Assembly: GCF_018228765.1 (NCBI RefSeq)
Contig: NZ_CP073695.1
Location: 1,178,001 to 1,242,000 of the forward strand
Origin: Halorubrum ruber
GTDB taxonomy: Archaea > Halobacteriota > Halobacteria > Halobacteriales > Haloferacaceae
Reading direction: 5' to 3'
Length of the DNA stretch: 64,000 nucleotides
The position numbers and the translations under genes are program-made. Of the stretch, positions 54,185 to 62,636 are shown piece by piece (within the stretch, counting starts at the first letter, position 1; each line of letters begins with the position of its first letter). A model generated the notes under the pieces. It searched no databases, had not been told where the DNA came from, and saw nothing but the letters and a program-made list of their open reading frames with translations.

Positions 54185-54930
54185 CAGTCGTGGCTCGCGA
54201 TGCGTTCGAGGAAGCGGCCGGTCCGCTCTTTCTCGGGCCGTTCGAACAGCTGCTCGGGCGGCCCGCGCTCGACGACCCGGCCGTCGTCTAAGAACACGAC
54301 CTCGTCGGCGACCGCCCGGGCGAAGCTCATCTCGTGGGTGACGACGAGCATCGTCATCCCCTCGTCGACCAGGGCGCGCATCACCTCCAACACCTCGCCG
54401 ATGAGCTCGGGGTCGAGCGCGCTCGTCGGCTCGTCGAACAGCATGAGCTTCGGCTCCATCGCCAGCGCGCGGGCGATCCCCACGCGCTGCTGTTGGCCGC
54501 CGGACAGCTCGGCCGGATACGAGTCGAGCTGGTCGGCGAGGCCGACGCGCTCCAGCTGGTTCGCGGCGCGCTCGCGGGCCTCGTCCTCGGAGAGGTCGAG
54601 GACGCGACGGGGCCCGAGCGCGACGTTTCCGACCGCGCTCAGGTGCGCGAACAGGTTGAAGCTCTGGAACACCATGCCGACCTCCCGGCGGAGCTCGTCG
54701 ACGTCCGTGTCGGGCGAGAGCACCTCCACGCCGTCGAGGGTGATCGAGCCCTCCTGAGCCTCCGCGAGCCGGTTGACGCAGCGGAGCATGGTCGACTTCC
54801 CGGATCCGGACGGCCCGATCAGGACGGTCACGTCGCCGCGGTCCATCTCGAAGGAGACCTCGTCGAGCACCTGCTCGTCGCCGTACCACTTCGAGACGTC
54901 GCTCACCCGGAGGAAGTCGCCGTCAGTCAC
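54184..54930 (-). CDS. Polar amino acid ABC transporter ATP-binding protein
   Basis: A 248-residue GlnQ-type ATPase. Walker A is VLIGPSGSGKSTMLRCVNRL, the Q-loop lies in VGMVFQSFNLFAHLS, the ABC signature is AELSGGQQQRVGIARALAM, Walker B is LMLFDEPTSALDPE, and the switch His is in LVVTHEMSFARAVA. The GTG start at 54930 overlaps the stop of the upstream permease gene by 4 bp, showing coupled translation. Confidence 0.96.
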   Translation of the reverse strand: MTDGDFLRVSDVSKWYGDEQVLDEVSFEMDRGDVTVLIGPSGSGKSTMLRCVNRLAEAQEGSITLDGVEVLSPDTDVDELRREVGMVFQSFNLFAHLSAVGNVALGPRRVLDLSEDEARERAANQLERVGLADQLDSYPAELSGGQQQRVGIARALAMEPKLMLFDEPTSALDPELIGEVLEVMRALVDEGMTMLVVTHEMSFARAVADEVVFLDDGRVVERGPPEQLFERPEKERTGRFLERIASHD

Positions 54931-55757
54931 GCCGACTCCCCCTCCGGGATCGCGTAGCGGGTACCGAGGTAATCGAGCGCGCGGTTCGTCGTGAACGTGA
55001 GGACGAAGTAGATTCCACTGATGAACAGGATGACTTCGAGGACCGCCGTCGTCTCTTGGGTGAACAGGTCGTACCCGCGGGTCAGAAGCTCCGCGAGCCC
55101 GATCGCGAAGACGATGCTCGTGTCCTTCAACACGATGGTGAACTCGTTTTGGAACCCCGGGATCGACCGCCGAAGCGCCTGCGGCACGACGACGTAGCGG
55201 ATCGCCTCGAACCGCGAGAGCCCCACCGACCGCCCCGCCTCCAGCTGGCCGTCGTCGACGCTCGACAGGGACGCTCGGAATATCTGCGACTGGTACGCCG
55301 CGCTCCGCAGCCCCAATCCCAAGATACTCGCCGAGACCGCCGGTGAGATCGACCCGACGCCGAGGTTCACCTGCGGGACGCCGATCACGAAGTACATCAC
55401 GAGGAGGATGACGACGATCGGCGTCCCGCGGAGGACGACGCCGGCGGTACTCACGAGTCGCTTCGGGAGCCCCTCGCCGTACACTTCCACCGCGCCGGCG
55501 GGGAAGCCGGCGAGGAACCCGAGCAGGATCGACGCGACGGTGAGCCCGACCGTCAGCAGGACGCCGCCGGCCAGGTAGTCGACGTTCCGGACGACGAACC
55601 ACCAGTCGGCGGGATCGCCGACCAGCCACCAGTCGATCGATTCGCTCACGGACCCGATGGCGGCGGCCGTCAGCGGCGTCTCACCGGAGGCAGTACTCGG
55701 CGCGAGAGCGCCGAGGCTATCGGACGCGGCGAGCGCGAGGGGCCCCGCGACCGACAT
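54927..55757 (-). CDS. Polar amino acid ABC transporter permease 1
   Basis: A 276-residue HisM-type permease. GGVLLTVGLTVASILLGFLA, VLRGTPIVVILLVMYFVIGV and the coupling region AGRSVGLSRFEAIRYVVVPQ with ALRRSIPGFQNEFTIVLKDT define it. A long N-terminus of about 55 residues includes a hydrophobic patch (GPLALAASDSLGAL) before the first core helix. It follows the solute-binding protein gene with a 1-bp gap and pairs with permease 2. Confidence 0.92.
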   Translation of the reverse strand: MSVAGPLALAASDSLGALAPSTASGETPLTAAAIGSVSESIDWWLVGDPADWWFVVRNVDYLAGGVLLTVGLTVASILLGFLAGFPAGAVEVYGEGLPKRLVSTAGVVLRGTPIVVILLVMYFVIGVPQVNLGVGSISPAVSASILGLGLRSAAYQSQIFRASLSSVDDGQLEAGRSVGLSRFEAIRYVVVPQALRRSIPGFQNEFTIVLKDTSIVFAIGLAELLTRGYDLFTQETTAVLEVILFISGIYFVLTFTTNRALDYLGTRYAIPEGESA

Positions 55758-55758
55758 C

Positions 55759-56562
55759 CTACTCCTGCCCGAACCAGGTGTCTCTGAGCTCTCCGAACGT
55801 CCCGTCGTCTTGGACGGTCTGGAGCCCGCTGTTGAGCGCAGACTGGAGCTCCGACTCGTTCTGACGGATCCCGAAGCCGTACTGCTCGCCGGTCTCCTCG
55901 ACGAACGCGACCGTCACGTCACGGCTCGCGGTGAACGTGTCCGCGACGGGGGTGTCGACGACGACCGCGTCGATGTTCCCGTTCGAGAGGTCCTCGACCG
56001 CGAGGACGTAGCTGTCGTACGTCGAGAAGTTGTCATCCGGGATGACATCCTCGCTGACGAGGTTCGACTCGACCTCGGCGGCGCCGGTGGTCCCGGACTG
56101 CGCGCCTACCCGGGTCCCCTCGAAGTCCGCCCACCCGGACGGCTGGAAGTCGCCGCCCTCGCGGACGAGGACGGCCTGGTTGGCCTCCCAGTAGGGGTCG
56201 GAGAAGGCGATCGTCTCTTGGCGGTCTTCGCTGATCGTCAGCGCGGCGGCGATCACGTCGATCTCCTCGTTCTGCGTGAGCGCGGGGATGAGTCCGTCGA
56301 AGTCGAAGGTGGCCCACTCGCCGAGCTCGTAGTCGGTCTCCGCGACGACGGCTTCGAGCAGGTCGACGTCGAACCCGACTAGCTCGCCGTCCTCCCGCTG
56401 CTCGAACGGCGGGAATCCGGGCGCGGTTCCGGGCGTGATCGTCATGCTGCCCCCGCTCTCGCCGAGACAGCCGGCGAGGCCGGTGGCTCCAACGGCGGCC
56501 GTTCCGCCGGTCAGTTTCAGGTAGGTCCGACGACTCACATCGGCGTGCGTGCGGCGTGTCAT
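55759..56562 (-). CDS. Amino acid ABC transporter substrate-binding lipoprotein
   Basis: A protein of 267 residues. The N-terminus has a twin-arginine motif SRRTYLKLTG and a lipobox GLAGC near residue 36, so it is exported folded and anchored by lipid. The mature part shows type 2 periplasmic-binding folds: FPPFEQREDGELVGFDVDLL, ALTISEDRQETIAFSDPYWE and QYGFGIRQNESELQSALNSG with a final LRDTWFGQE. It captures amino acids outside the membrane for the permeases encoded just downstream. First gene of the operon. Confidence 0.94.
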   Translation of the reverse strand: MTRRTHADVSRRTYLKLTGGTAAVGATGLAGCLGESGGSMTITPGTAPGFPPFEQREDGELVGFDVDLLEAVVAETDYELGEWATFDFDGLIPALTQNEEIDVIAAALTISEDRQETIAFSDPYWEANQAVLVREGGDFQPSGWADFEGTRVGAQSGTTGAAEVESNLVSEDVIPDDNFSTYDSYVLAVEDLSNGNIDAVVVDTPVADTFTASRDVTVAFVEETGEQYGFGIRQNESELQSALNSGLQTVQDDGTFGELRDTWFGQE

Positions 56563-56684
56563 ACCCGTGCGAGTACGGCGAGCGATTTCAACCTTTCCTC
56601 CCTCGGGCAGGGTCACCCCGTCTCTGGGGGTCCGACACCGCCTTTGCCAGGGTGGCTAACAAAAATTCGGCCGTGCGGCGCCGG

Positions 56685-57581
56685 TCAGTCGCCGCCGATG
56701 GGGACGGAACCGTCGCGCATCGACTCTGTCCCGCGGAGGGTCCACGCCGCGCCCGCGGCGAGCGCGACCGCGACGCCCAGCGCGGCGAGGTTGATCCCCT
56801 GCCACGTGGCGGTGTACAACACGAGATCGCGACCGAGAAGCAGCGTCCCGACGAGCGCGGCCATCGACCCGGCGGCGAGCGCGCGGACGGTGGCGGCGGT
56901 GCCGGCGTCGAGCCCGTCGTACCGGTTCCGGGTCGCCTCCGTCGCGTACGCGACCGTCGCGACGAGCCCGAGGTGCCCGGCGAGCCCGGTGATATAGAAG
57001 GCGGCCTGCGCGGGCGGCGCGTAGGTGAGGAACGGCACCGCCCGCGAGAAGACCGCGCTGGCGACGATGCCAGCGACCGCGACCCCTGCGGCCGCGCGGA
57101 GCAGCCGCACGTTCCCCCGGCCGCCGCCCCAGATGGTCGCCAGCCCGAGCAGGGTGAAAATCGCCAGCGCCACGATCAGGTGTGCGGCGTGCGTCGACAC
57201 CGTGTACCCGCCGGGGACGAGTCCACTGAGGGTAACGGTGATCGCGCCGACGGTGATCTGAAGCGGGAGGATCGCGACCGCCAGCGTCGCCGCCAGTTTC
57301 GTCCGACGCTCGAAGCCGGAGCCGAACCACGTCCACCCGGCGACCCCGATGATGAGGAAGCCGGTGACCATCGCCCACACGCGGTGGAACCACTCGATGA
57401 AGTCCGGGTTGATCGTGAGTGCCGGGATCAGCTGGTCGGAACACAGCGGCCACTGGGCCTGACACGCGAGCCCGGAACCGGTCGCCGCGGTGTAGACGCC
57501 GAGCGAGAAGAGGACGAGCGTCATCCCCGTCGTCGCCGCCGCGTATCGCCTGAACGTTAGCCACGCGGGCCGAAGACTCAT
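56685..57581 (-). CDS. ctaA: Heme A synthase (CtaA/COX15 family)
   Basis: A protein of 298 residues with about eight membrane helices. The conserved GVYTAATGSGLACQAQWPLC with a cysteine pair, IEWFHRVWAMVTGFLIIG with a heme-ligand His, and TVSTHAAHLIVALAIFTLLG with further His match the family. It converts heme O to heme A for terminal oxidases. ATG 57581 sits directly before the first helix. The oxidase genes are not in the window. Repeat copy B begins 87 bp upstream. Confidence 0.92.
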   Translation of the reverse strand: MSLRPAWLTFRRYAAATTGMTLVLFSLGVYTAATGSGLACQAQWPLCSDQLIPALTINPDFIEWFHRVWAMVTGFLIIGVAGWTWFGSGFERRTKLAATLAVAILPLQITVGAITVTLSGLVPGGYTVSTHAAHLIVALAIFTLLGLATIWGGGRGNVRLLRAAAGVAVAGIVASAVFSRAVPFLTYAPPAQAAFYITGLAGHLGLVATVAYATEATRNRYDGLDAGTAATVRALAAGSMAALVGTLLLGRDLVLYTATWQGINLAALGVAVALAAGAAWTLRGTESMRDGSVPIGGD

Positions 57582-57667
57582 TGGCCGATTTCGGGCGCGC
57601 GCGCACTTAGACCGTTCGGCCGCTCCCCGCGCACGGGAAGCGATCGACCGACCGTCGGCAGAGTTTC

Positions 57668-58208
57668 TTATAAATACGGTGCGGTTGGCGCGCGCCTCCG
57701 AGCGGCCGCCATCGGCGGCCGCGAGGAGAGAGAGACCAAAGGTCTCTCTGACAGCCGGCGGCGCAGCCGCCGGCGAGAGCGCGTGCGAGGGAGTCAGTCG
57801 CCGGAGCGAAGCGACGGCGACTGACGAGGTTGGGGAGGCGTGAGGCGCGGTTGCTGTGCGTTCCCGCGAGCGAAGTGAGCGGGAGCACGGAAGTCGCAGC
57901 CCGCGCAGCGAAGCGAGCAGGAACGTCTTCCGGAGGGGCGGGACTCGAAGGGGCAGGCGCGAGGACGAAGGTGGCCGAAGTAAGCACCACAGGGAGCGAG
58001 TGAAACGAGCGACTGAGGAGCGCAACGAGGCCCCCGAGTCCTCGCGCCTGGGGCTTCGGCGGTGATCGCCGCCGATCAGCTATCACTCATTTATAAGGCA
58101 GCGACTGGGATTCACGGTATTCGCCGTCGATCTGCGAGCATCTATTTATAAGTGATCTGCTGAGACTTCAGCGGTACTCTCTATTGATTCCCGACAACAA
58201 TTTATAAA
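57668..58208 (+). repeat. Intergenic structured repeat cluster, copy B
   Basis: This 540-bp copy follows the same plan as copies A and C. A TTATAAA box (57668) is followed by a core with extra perfect hairpins (57729-57749; 57774 centred GCCGGCGGC/GCCGCCGGC at 57754-57774) and a GTCAGTCGCC/GGCGACTGAC stem near 57793-57825. The GGGGCGGGACTCGAAGGGGC block (57935-57954) leads into a perfect 13-bp stem (57954-57966 with 58038-58050). Three units of 55-57 bp end in TTTATAAG, TTTATAAG and TTTATAAA (58090, 58145, 58201). No credible gene lies in 57582-58243. Confidence 0.85.
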
Positions 58209-58243
58209 CGACTAGTCGGGTACCGAACCCCTTACCGTCGATT

Positions 58244-58699
58244 TCAGCCGGACAAATTGCGCTTCGCCGTCCGCGCACGCTCGGACATCTCCTCGTTGCC
58301 GTCGACGTCCGCGAGCGTCTCGACGGCCTCGAGGTTCCGCACTGCGTCGTCAAGGAACGAGAGCACGTCGCCGGTGTACGCGTACACCATGTAGTCGTCG
58401 GTCATCACGTCGACGATGGCCTGCGGGCCGAGCCCCTCGGCGCGCAGTTCGAGGACGTAGCGCATGAACTTCTCCTCGGGATGGCCGCAGTAGGGGTTCG
58501 AGTCGCAGTCGCAGTCGAGGAAGTCCTCGGCGAAGTCGAGGACGCGGTCGCGGGTCGTCTCGTCGAGCTTCGAGAGGCCGTCGCCGGTGAACAGCAGGTC
58601 GAGGGTGGCGCCGGCGAACGCTCCCTTCGGGATGTTCGCCTCCAGCTGGGAGGCGAGCTGCCGGTGATTTTTCACGTAGATCTTGTCGGTGAAGGCCAC
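58244..58699 (-). CDS. DUF5814-like conserved haloarchaeal protein (151 aa)
   Basis: An acidic, mostly helical protein with FTDKIYVKNHRQLASQLEAN, then LDFAEDFLDCDCDSNPYCGH, a four-Cys/His cluster likely to bind metal, and AIVDVMTDDYMVYAYTGDVL. I associate this sequence with the domain called DUF5814, which occurs with DEAD-box helicases in haloarchaea; here it stands alone. Function is unknown. It ends 36 bp from the last box of repeat copy B. Confidence 0.7.
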   Translation of the reverse strand: MAFTDKIYVKNHRQLASQLEANIPKGAFAGATLDLLFTGDGLSKLDETTRDRVLDFAEDFLDCDCDSNPYCGHPEEKFMRYVLELRAEGLGPQAIVDVMTDDYMVYAYTGDVLSFLDDAVRNLEAVETLADVDGNEEMSERARTAKRNLSG

Positions 58700-58858
58700 G
58701 GTTACGCTTCGATACGCCCGCGGCCCTCAAAAACGACGCGGTGGACGGAGACGCGAGCAGCGGCCCGCCCGGGCGCTTCGTCCCGGACGCCATTCCATGC
58801 CACGCCCGTCCGGGAGTCGTAACCGTTATTTACCGAAGCGGGGTACTTTGCGACGCGT

Positions 58859-58932
58859 GTCCGGGTTAGGGTAGTGGACTATCCTTCAGCCTTGTGGAGG
58901 CTGAGACGCGGGTTCGATTCTCGCACCCGGAC
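58859..58932 (+). tRNA. tRNA-His (GUG)
   Basis: The gene folds with acceptor TCCGGGT/ACCCGGA plus the extra G(-1) opposite C73, a tRNA-His hallmark. The anticodon loop TTGTGGA inside TCAGCC/GGCTGA gives GUG. The T-arm CGGGTTCGATTCTCG is normal. A TTATTTACC run about 30 bp upstream could be its promoter. Its 3' end is duplicated downstream. Confidence 0.95.
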
Positions 58933-59053
58933 CTTCTCGCGGCGAGCAACTCCGCGAGCCGCGAGGCTCCGCAGAGAATCGAAGCAAGGAGCGGCACGAG
59001 CGAACGCGAGCGGAGCGACTGAGGTTCGATTCTCGCACCCGGACCTTCTCGCG
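58911..59053. repeat. 31-bp direct repeat of the tRNA-His 3' end (att-like)
   Basis: Bases 58911-58941 (within and just beyond the tRNA) recur exactly at 59023-59053. The 81 bp between them are GC-rich and hold no gene. This is the arrangement left by an element that integrates at a tRNA 3' end, here reduced to a scar. A simple local duplication is the alternative. Confidence 0.7.
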
Positions 59054-59072
59054 AAACGTGACGACGAACCGA

Positions 59073-59807
59073 TTAGAACTCGATCCGCTCGCCGTCCTCC
59101 GGGACCAGCACGTCCGCCGTCTCCGCCCGGAGCTCCTCGCGCGAGAGCAGGCAGTGGTTGATCGCCTCCATGTGGACCACGGCGACGGCGGCGTCGGTCG
59201 CCCCGCGTACGGCGGTCACGTCGTCGACGCCCATCGTGATCGGCTCGCCCTCGTTGAACCGCGCCGCACCGCCGTTGAGGACGACCGCGTCGGGGTCGAA
59301 CTCGTCGAGCGTCTCCGCGACCGGTTCGTACCAGACCGTGTCGCTGGCGAGGTACAGCGTCTCCTCGCCCTCGAAGACGAACCCGGAGACGGGACCCATC
59401 CGCTCGGCCAGTTCGCCGTGTCCGTGACGGCCGGGCATCCGGTGGAGCGTGACGCCGTCGAACGACGCCGAATCCTCGACCGGTCGCACGTCGGTGAACC
59501 CGTCGTCGACGAACGCGTCCGCCTCAGCGGGCTGGCAGAACAGGGGCACGTCCGCGTCGAGCTCCGCCGCCGCCGCGTCGTCGAAGTGGTCCGGGTGGCG
59601 GTGGGTGACTATCACCGCGTCGTGCGTGAGGTCGACGTCCGGCATCGGGGCGAGCGGATTGTTCCGGTCGTTCGGGGTGTTATCGATCGGCGGCAGCGCG
59701 CCCTGCGGCGCGAACAGGGGATCGACGAGGAAGGCCGTCTCGTCCACGGTCGCGAGGACCGTGGCGTTGCGAACGAGGGTAACGTCAACGCCTGCGTCGG
59801 TCGACAT
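59073..59807 (-). CDS. MBL-fold metallo-hydrolase
   Basis: A 244-residue metallo-beta-lactamase fold protein. The metal motif THRHPDHFDDAAAAELDAD (HxHxDH variant reading HRHPDHFD) lies near residue 72, MPGRHGHGELA near 120, and further ligands in YLASDTVWYEPV and VVHMEAINHCLL. Such UlaG-like proteins act as hydrolases with diverse substrates. The start ATG at 59807 precedes VTLVRNATVLATVDE, the first strand. It follows the histidine kinase gene by 7 bp on the same strand. Confidence 0.85.
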   Translation of the reverse strand: MSTDAGVDVTLVRNATVLATVDETAFLVDPLFAPQGALPPIDNTPNDRNNPLAPMPDVDLTHDAVIVTHRHPDHFDDAAAAELDADVPLFCQPAEADAFVDDGFTDVRPVEDSASFDGVTLHRMPGRHGHGELAERMGPVSGFVFEGEETLYLASDTVWYEPVAETLDEFDPDAVVLNGGAARFNEGEPITMGVDDVTAVRGATDAAVAVVHMEAINHCLLSREELRAETADVLVPEDGERIEF

Positions 59808-59814
59808 GCGCGTC

Positions 59815-61503
59815 CTATGGCGGGCCGGGAGTTGTGGCTTGCGGCGGATCGCCGTCGATCCTCGGGAGGTCGACGACGAAGACGGCGCCGCGCGGCTCGT
59901 TGTCCTTGACCCGGACGTCGCCGCCGAACTGCGCCGTCAGGATCGAGACGAGGTAGAGGCCGATCCCCGACCCGGAGCTGTCGATCCCCTTCTGACCCTT
60001 CCCGAAGAGGTTCGGTCGGACCTCGTCCGGGATACCGGGGCCGTCGTCGGCGACGCGGACCCGAACGCGGTCCGCCGTGGCCTCCATCCCGACGGTGACC
60101 GTCGGCGTCTCGGTGTCGTTGTGCTGGACGGCGTTGTTCAACAGGTTCCGAAACACGGAGGTCAGCAGCTCGTTGGCGCGGACCGTGACCGGCGGGAGGT
60201 CGCCGTCGACGACGAAGGTCGCCTCGGGGAACGAGTCGCGCGCCGCCCGGATCTCGCCGTCGAGCAGTTCGCCGAGATCGACCGGCTTCGTCTCCGGCGC
60301 GACGTCCGCCGCGAGCGAGTCGACGAAGTCGCGGGCGATCTCGGTGAGCTCGATGACGTGTCTCGACTTCCGCAACACGCGTTCGAGCGCGTCCCGACCG
60401 TCGTCGTCGACGTGGTCCTCGAGCGTCTCGGCCCAGCCGTGGATCACCGCCATGTCGTTTCGGATGTCGTGGCGCACCACGCGGTTCAGGGCCTCGAGCT
60501 GTTCGGTCCGCTCCTCTAAGCTGATTCTGTACCTCTCCCGGTCGGTCACGTCGTCGATCGCGAGCAGCTCGCCGCCCATCGCCCCGCCGGAGGTGAACGC
60601 GTTCCGAGTGACCCGATAGAACCGCTGTGCTTCCCCCTCGCCGACGCGGACGAGCCCGTTCTCGTCCACGTCTGCCGCGAGGTTCGGCAGGACCGACTCC
60701 AGGGGGTCGCCGACCGCGTCGCCCAGCTCCGGAAACAGGTCCCGGGCGGCCCGGTTGAAATCGCGGACGTGGCCGGCCCGGTCGACGAAGACCGCGGCGG
60801 CGTCGCTCTCGGCGGCGAACTGGATCGTCTCGAACCGGCGGAAGTAGACGAACAGCGTTCCGAGCGCGAACAGCGCGACGCCCGGCGGCTCGTACATCAG
60901 CGGGAGCAGTCGCGGGGACGCGGCGCCGAAGACGGTGGCGACCGTCGGGATCCCGGTGAGGGCGACGAGCCCGATCAGCGGCCGGCTGTCGGTCCCGGTG
61001 TAGTAGAACTGCTCTAAGAGCATGAAGAAGCCGACGGCGATGACCGCGTACGACAGACCGAGCACCGCCCAGTAGAGGGGTCCATGTTGGATCGCCAGGT
61101 GCGGGAACGGCTCCGTCCGCCACGCCGTCGTGAAGTAGAGGCCGTGGAGCGGGTTCGTGACCTTCAGGAGGGCCGTCGCGGCGAAGACGCCGATCGCGGC
61201 CCGCCGATACGGGGCGCGTCGCGGCGACCGCCCCGTGTAGGCGGCACAGAAGTAGAGCCACGTCCCCACCGCCAGCAGCGCGAACACGAACCCGACGATG
61301 TAGAACCCGACCTTCGCCGCCGAGCCGGGCGCGACGAGGTACCCGACGTAGCCGCCGGCCCAGAGGGTCACCGCGATCAGGAGCGCGACGAACCCCTGCC
61401 GCGTCTCGGCGTCTCGTATCCGCAGAGCCCGCGGCACGGCCGCGACGCACGCGACCGCGGCGGCCGCGAACACGGCCACGTGTGCGAGGAATATCGGGCT
61501 CAT
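59815..61503 (-). CDS. Membrane sensor histidine kinase with N-terminal 7TM domain
   Basis: A 562-residue protein. Residues 1-215 contain seven hydrophobic helices of the histidine kinase 7TM sensor type (with FYIVGFVFALLAVGTWLYFC and LGLSYAVIAVGFFMLLEQFY). A PAS domain follows (about 230-330), then a HisKA-like segment with His in NRVVRHDIRNDMAVIHGWAE (about 350). The ATPase domain has N box NLLNNAVQHN, G1 DDGPGI and G2 GSGIGLYLVSIL. It senses an unknown external or membrane signal. No response regulator gene is adjacent. Confidence 0.93.
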   Translation of the reverse strand: MSPIFLAHVAVFAAAAVACVAAVPRALRIRDAETRQGFVALLIAVTLWAGGYVGYLVAPGSAAKVGFYIVGFVFALLAVGTWLYFCAAYTGRSPRRAPYRRAAIGVFAATALLKVTNPLHGLYFTTAWRTEPFPHLAIQHGPLYWAVLGLSYAVIAVGFFMLLEQFYYTGTDSRPLIGLVALTGIPTVATVFGAASPRLLPLMYEPPGVALFALGTLFVYFRRFETIQFAAESDAAAVFVDRAGHVRDFNRAARDLFPELGDAVGDPLESVLPNLAADVDENGLVRVGEGEAQRFYRVTRNAFTSGGAMGGELLAIDDVTDRERYRISLEERTEQLEALNRVVRHDIRNDMAVIHGWAETLEDHVDDDGRDALERVLRKSRHVIELTEIARDFVDSLAADVAPETKPVDLGELLDGEIRAARDSFPEATFVVDGDLPPVTVRANELLTSVFRNLLNNAVQHNDTETPTVTVGMEATADRVRVRVADDGPGIPDEVRPNLFGKGQKGIDSSGSGIGLYLVSILTAQFGGDVRVKDNEPRGAVFVVDLPRIDGDPPQATTPGPP

Positions 61504-61509
61504 GCGTCG

Positions 61510-61856
61510 AACGTGCTGTCTTCGGGAGGTCGTCGGATAACGGTTCGGAGATCCGACCGGCCCACCCGAAGGTCCGCAGGAGCCCGAGCACCCACCGCGC
61601 CACCTCGGAGCGGACGAAGAAGGCGCCCTCGGGGCGCGAGAGCCGCCGCCCGGACCACAGCGCCGCGTCCACCGTCATGACCAGTTCGGGGCGAGGCCCC
61701 CATCGCGACGATCGTCAGGCCGACCGTGAGCTCGCTCACGCCGAACCGCCGGGCGATCCGCACCGTCGAGTCGACGAGCGCGCGGGCGCCGATCCACGGG
61801 CCGAGGACGGTGACCGCGATGACCGCGAGCTGGGCGATCGGCGCTCCCGAAAGCAC
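61510..61856 (-). pseudogene. Decayed Na+/Ca2+ antiporter (CaxA-like), internally deleted
   Basis: Reading from a GTG at 61856, APIAQLAVIAVTVLGPWIGA then RALVDSTVRIARRFGVSELT and VGLTIVAMGAS match the first repeat of sodium/calcium exchangers. The expected continuation PELVMTVDAAL is present but in another frame, so 2 bp are missing before it. It then jumps to a C-terminal-like SGRRLSRPEGAFFVRSEVAR segment, so about 200 or more codons of the middle are gone. The remnant overlaps the upstream edge of the histidine kinase gene. Confidence 0.72.
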
Positions 61857-61935
61857 GTACGTAGCCGCTCTCGAACGGCGGTGGAAAACCGATCCGCCGA
61901 ACCGGCGCGGTCCGACCCGCGGCGTATCGCCCGCG

Positions 61936-61944
61936 TATTTATAT
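61936..61944 (+). promoter_or_regulatory. TATA box for the lipoprotein gene
   Basis: TATTTATAT lies 27-35 bases before the ATG at 61971, the expected place for a leaderless transcript. It also lies just upstream of the decayed antiporter start on the other strand. Confidence 0.6.
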
Positions 61945-61970
61945 GTCGCTCGCGAGTCACACCGACCGTC

Positions 61971-62636
61971 ATGAACAGACGTGAGGCGACGGCGACTCGA
62001 CGCGGGCTGCTCCGGAAGAGCGCCGGGCTCGGCGCCGTCGGGGTCGCCGCCCTCGCCGGGTGTTCGGGGTCCGACGGCGACGAGCCGGCCTTCGAGGAGA
62101 GGTTCGAGGACGGGCTCGGCGACTGGGAAACGGGCGCCGCGATCGGTCCTGAGGTCGACATCGACGACTTCGACTGGGAGGTCGATGTCTCCGAGACGGA
62201 GGCGGTCGCGGGCGAGCGCTCGCTCCGGATCTGGAACCAGGGCGACTACGACGACGGGGTGACGTGGGCGGTCCACCCGGTCCCGATCGAGTCCGGCGAG
62301 TCGTATCAGATCGAGGTGAGCGGGCAGTTCTGGAGCGAGTCGGAGTCGTTCAACACGATCCGGCACGCGCTGATGCGGCTGGCCCCCGAGCTGCCGGAGA
62401 CGGAAGAGGACTTCCCGCAGCCCGGGCTCAACACGACCGACCTCGGCGAGACGCCGTACGGCGGGCTCCGCGACGCGCTGTGGCTCGCGGACGGCTGGCG
62501 CGAGTACGCCTTCGAGTGGACGACCCCGGAGCTGTCGACGGACACGCTGTACCTCGCCGTCGGCACGGCCGTGATCTGGGAGGCAGACGCGACGCACTAC
62601 GTCGACGACCTCTCGGTGACCGTCGAACCGCGATGA
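61971..62636 (+). CDS. Secreted lipoprotein, unknown function (221 aa)
   Basis: The N-terminus has a twin-arginine-like TRRGLLRKS, a hydrophobic stretch AGLGAVGVAALAGC with a lipobox Cys at about residue 31, then a polar acidic mature domain. The mature part looks like a beta-sandwich carbohydrate-binding-like module (FEERFEDGLGDWETGAAIGP ... ERSLRIWNQGDYDDGVTWAV ... THYVDDLSVTVEPR), a pattern common to family-16-type binding modules, though I cannot assign it. Its stop overlaps the start of the next gene by 4 bp, so the two are coupled. Confidence 0.78.
   Translation: MNRREATATRRGLLRKSAGLGAVGVAALAGCSGSDGDEPAFEERFEDGLGDWETGAAIGPEVDIDDFDWEVDVSETEAVAGERSLRIWNQGDYDDGVTWAVHPVPIESGESYQIEVSGQFWSESESFNTIRHALMRLAPELPETEEDFPQPGLNTTDLGETPYGGLRDALWLADGWREYAFEWTTPELSTDTLYLAVGTAVIWEADATHYVDDLSVTVEPR

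Noticed and set aside
57841-58065. Short frames inside repeat copy B as genes
   Set aside because: Equivalent frames in copies A and C are not conserved at the protein level, while the nucleotide stems are, so the region is treated as non-coding.
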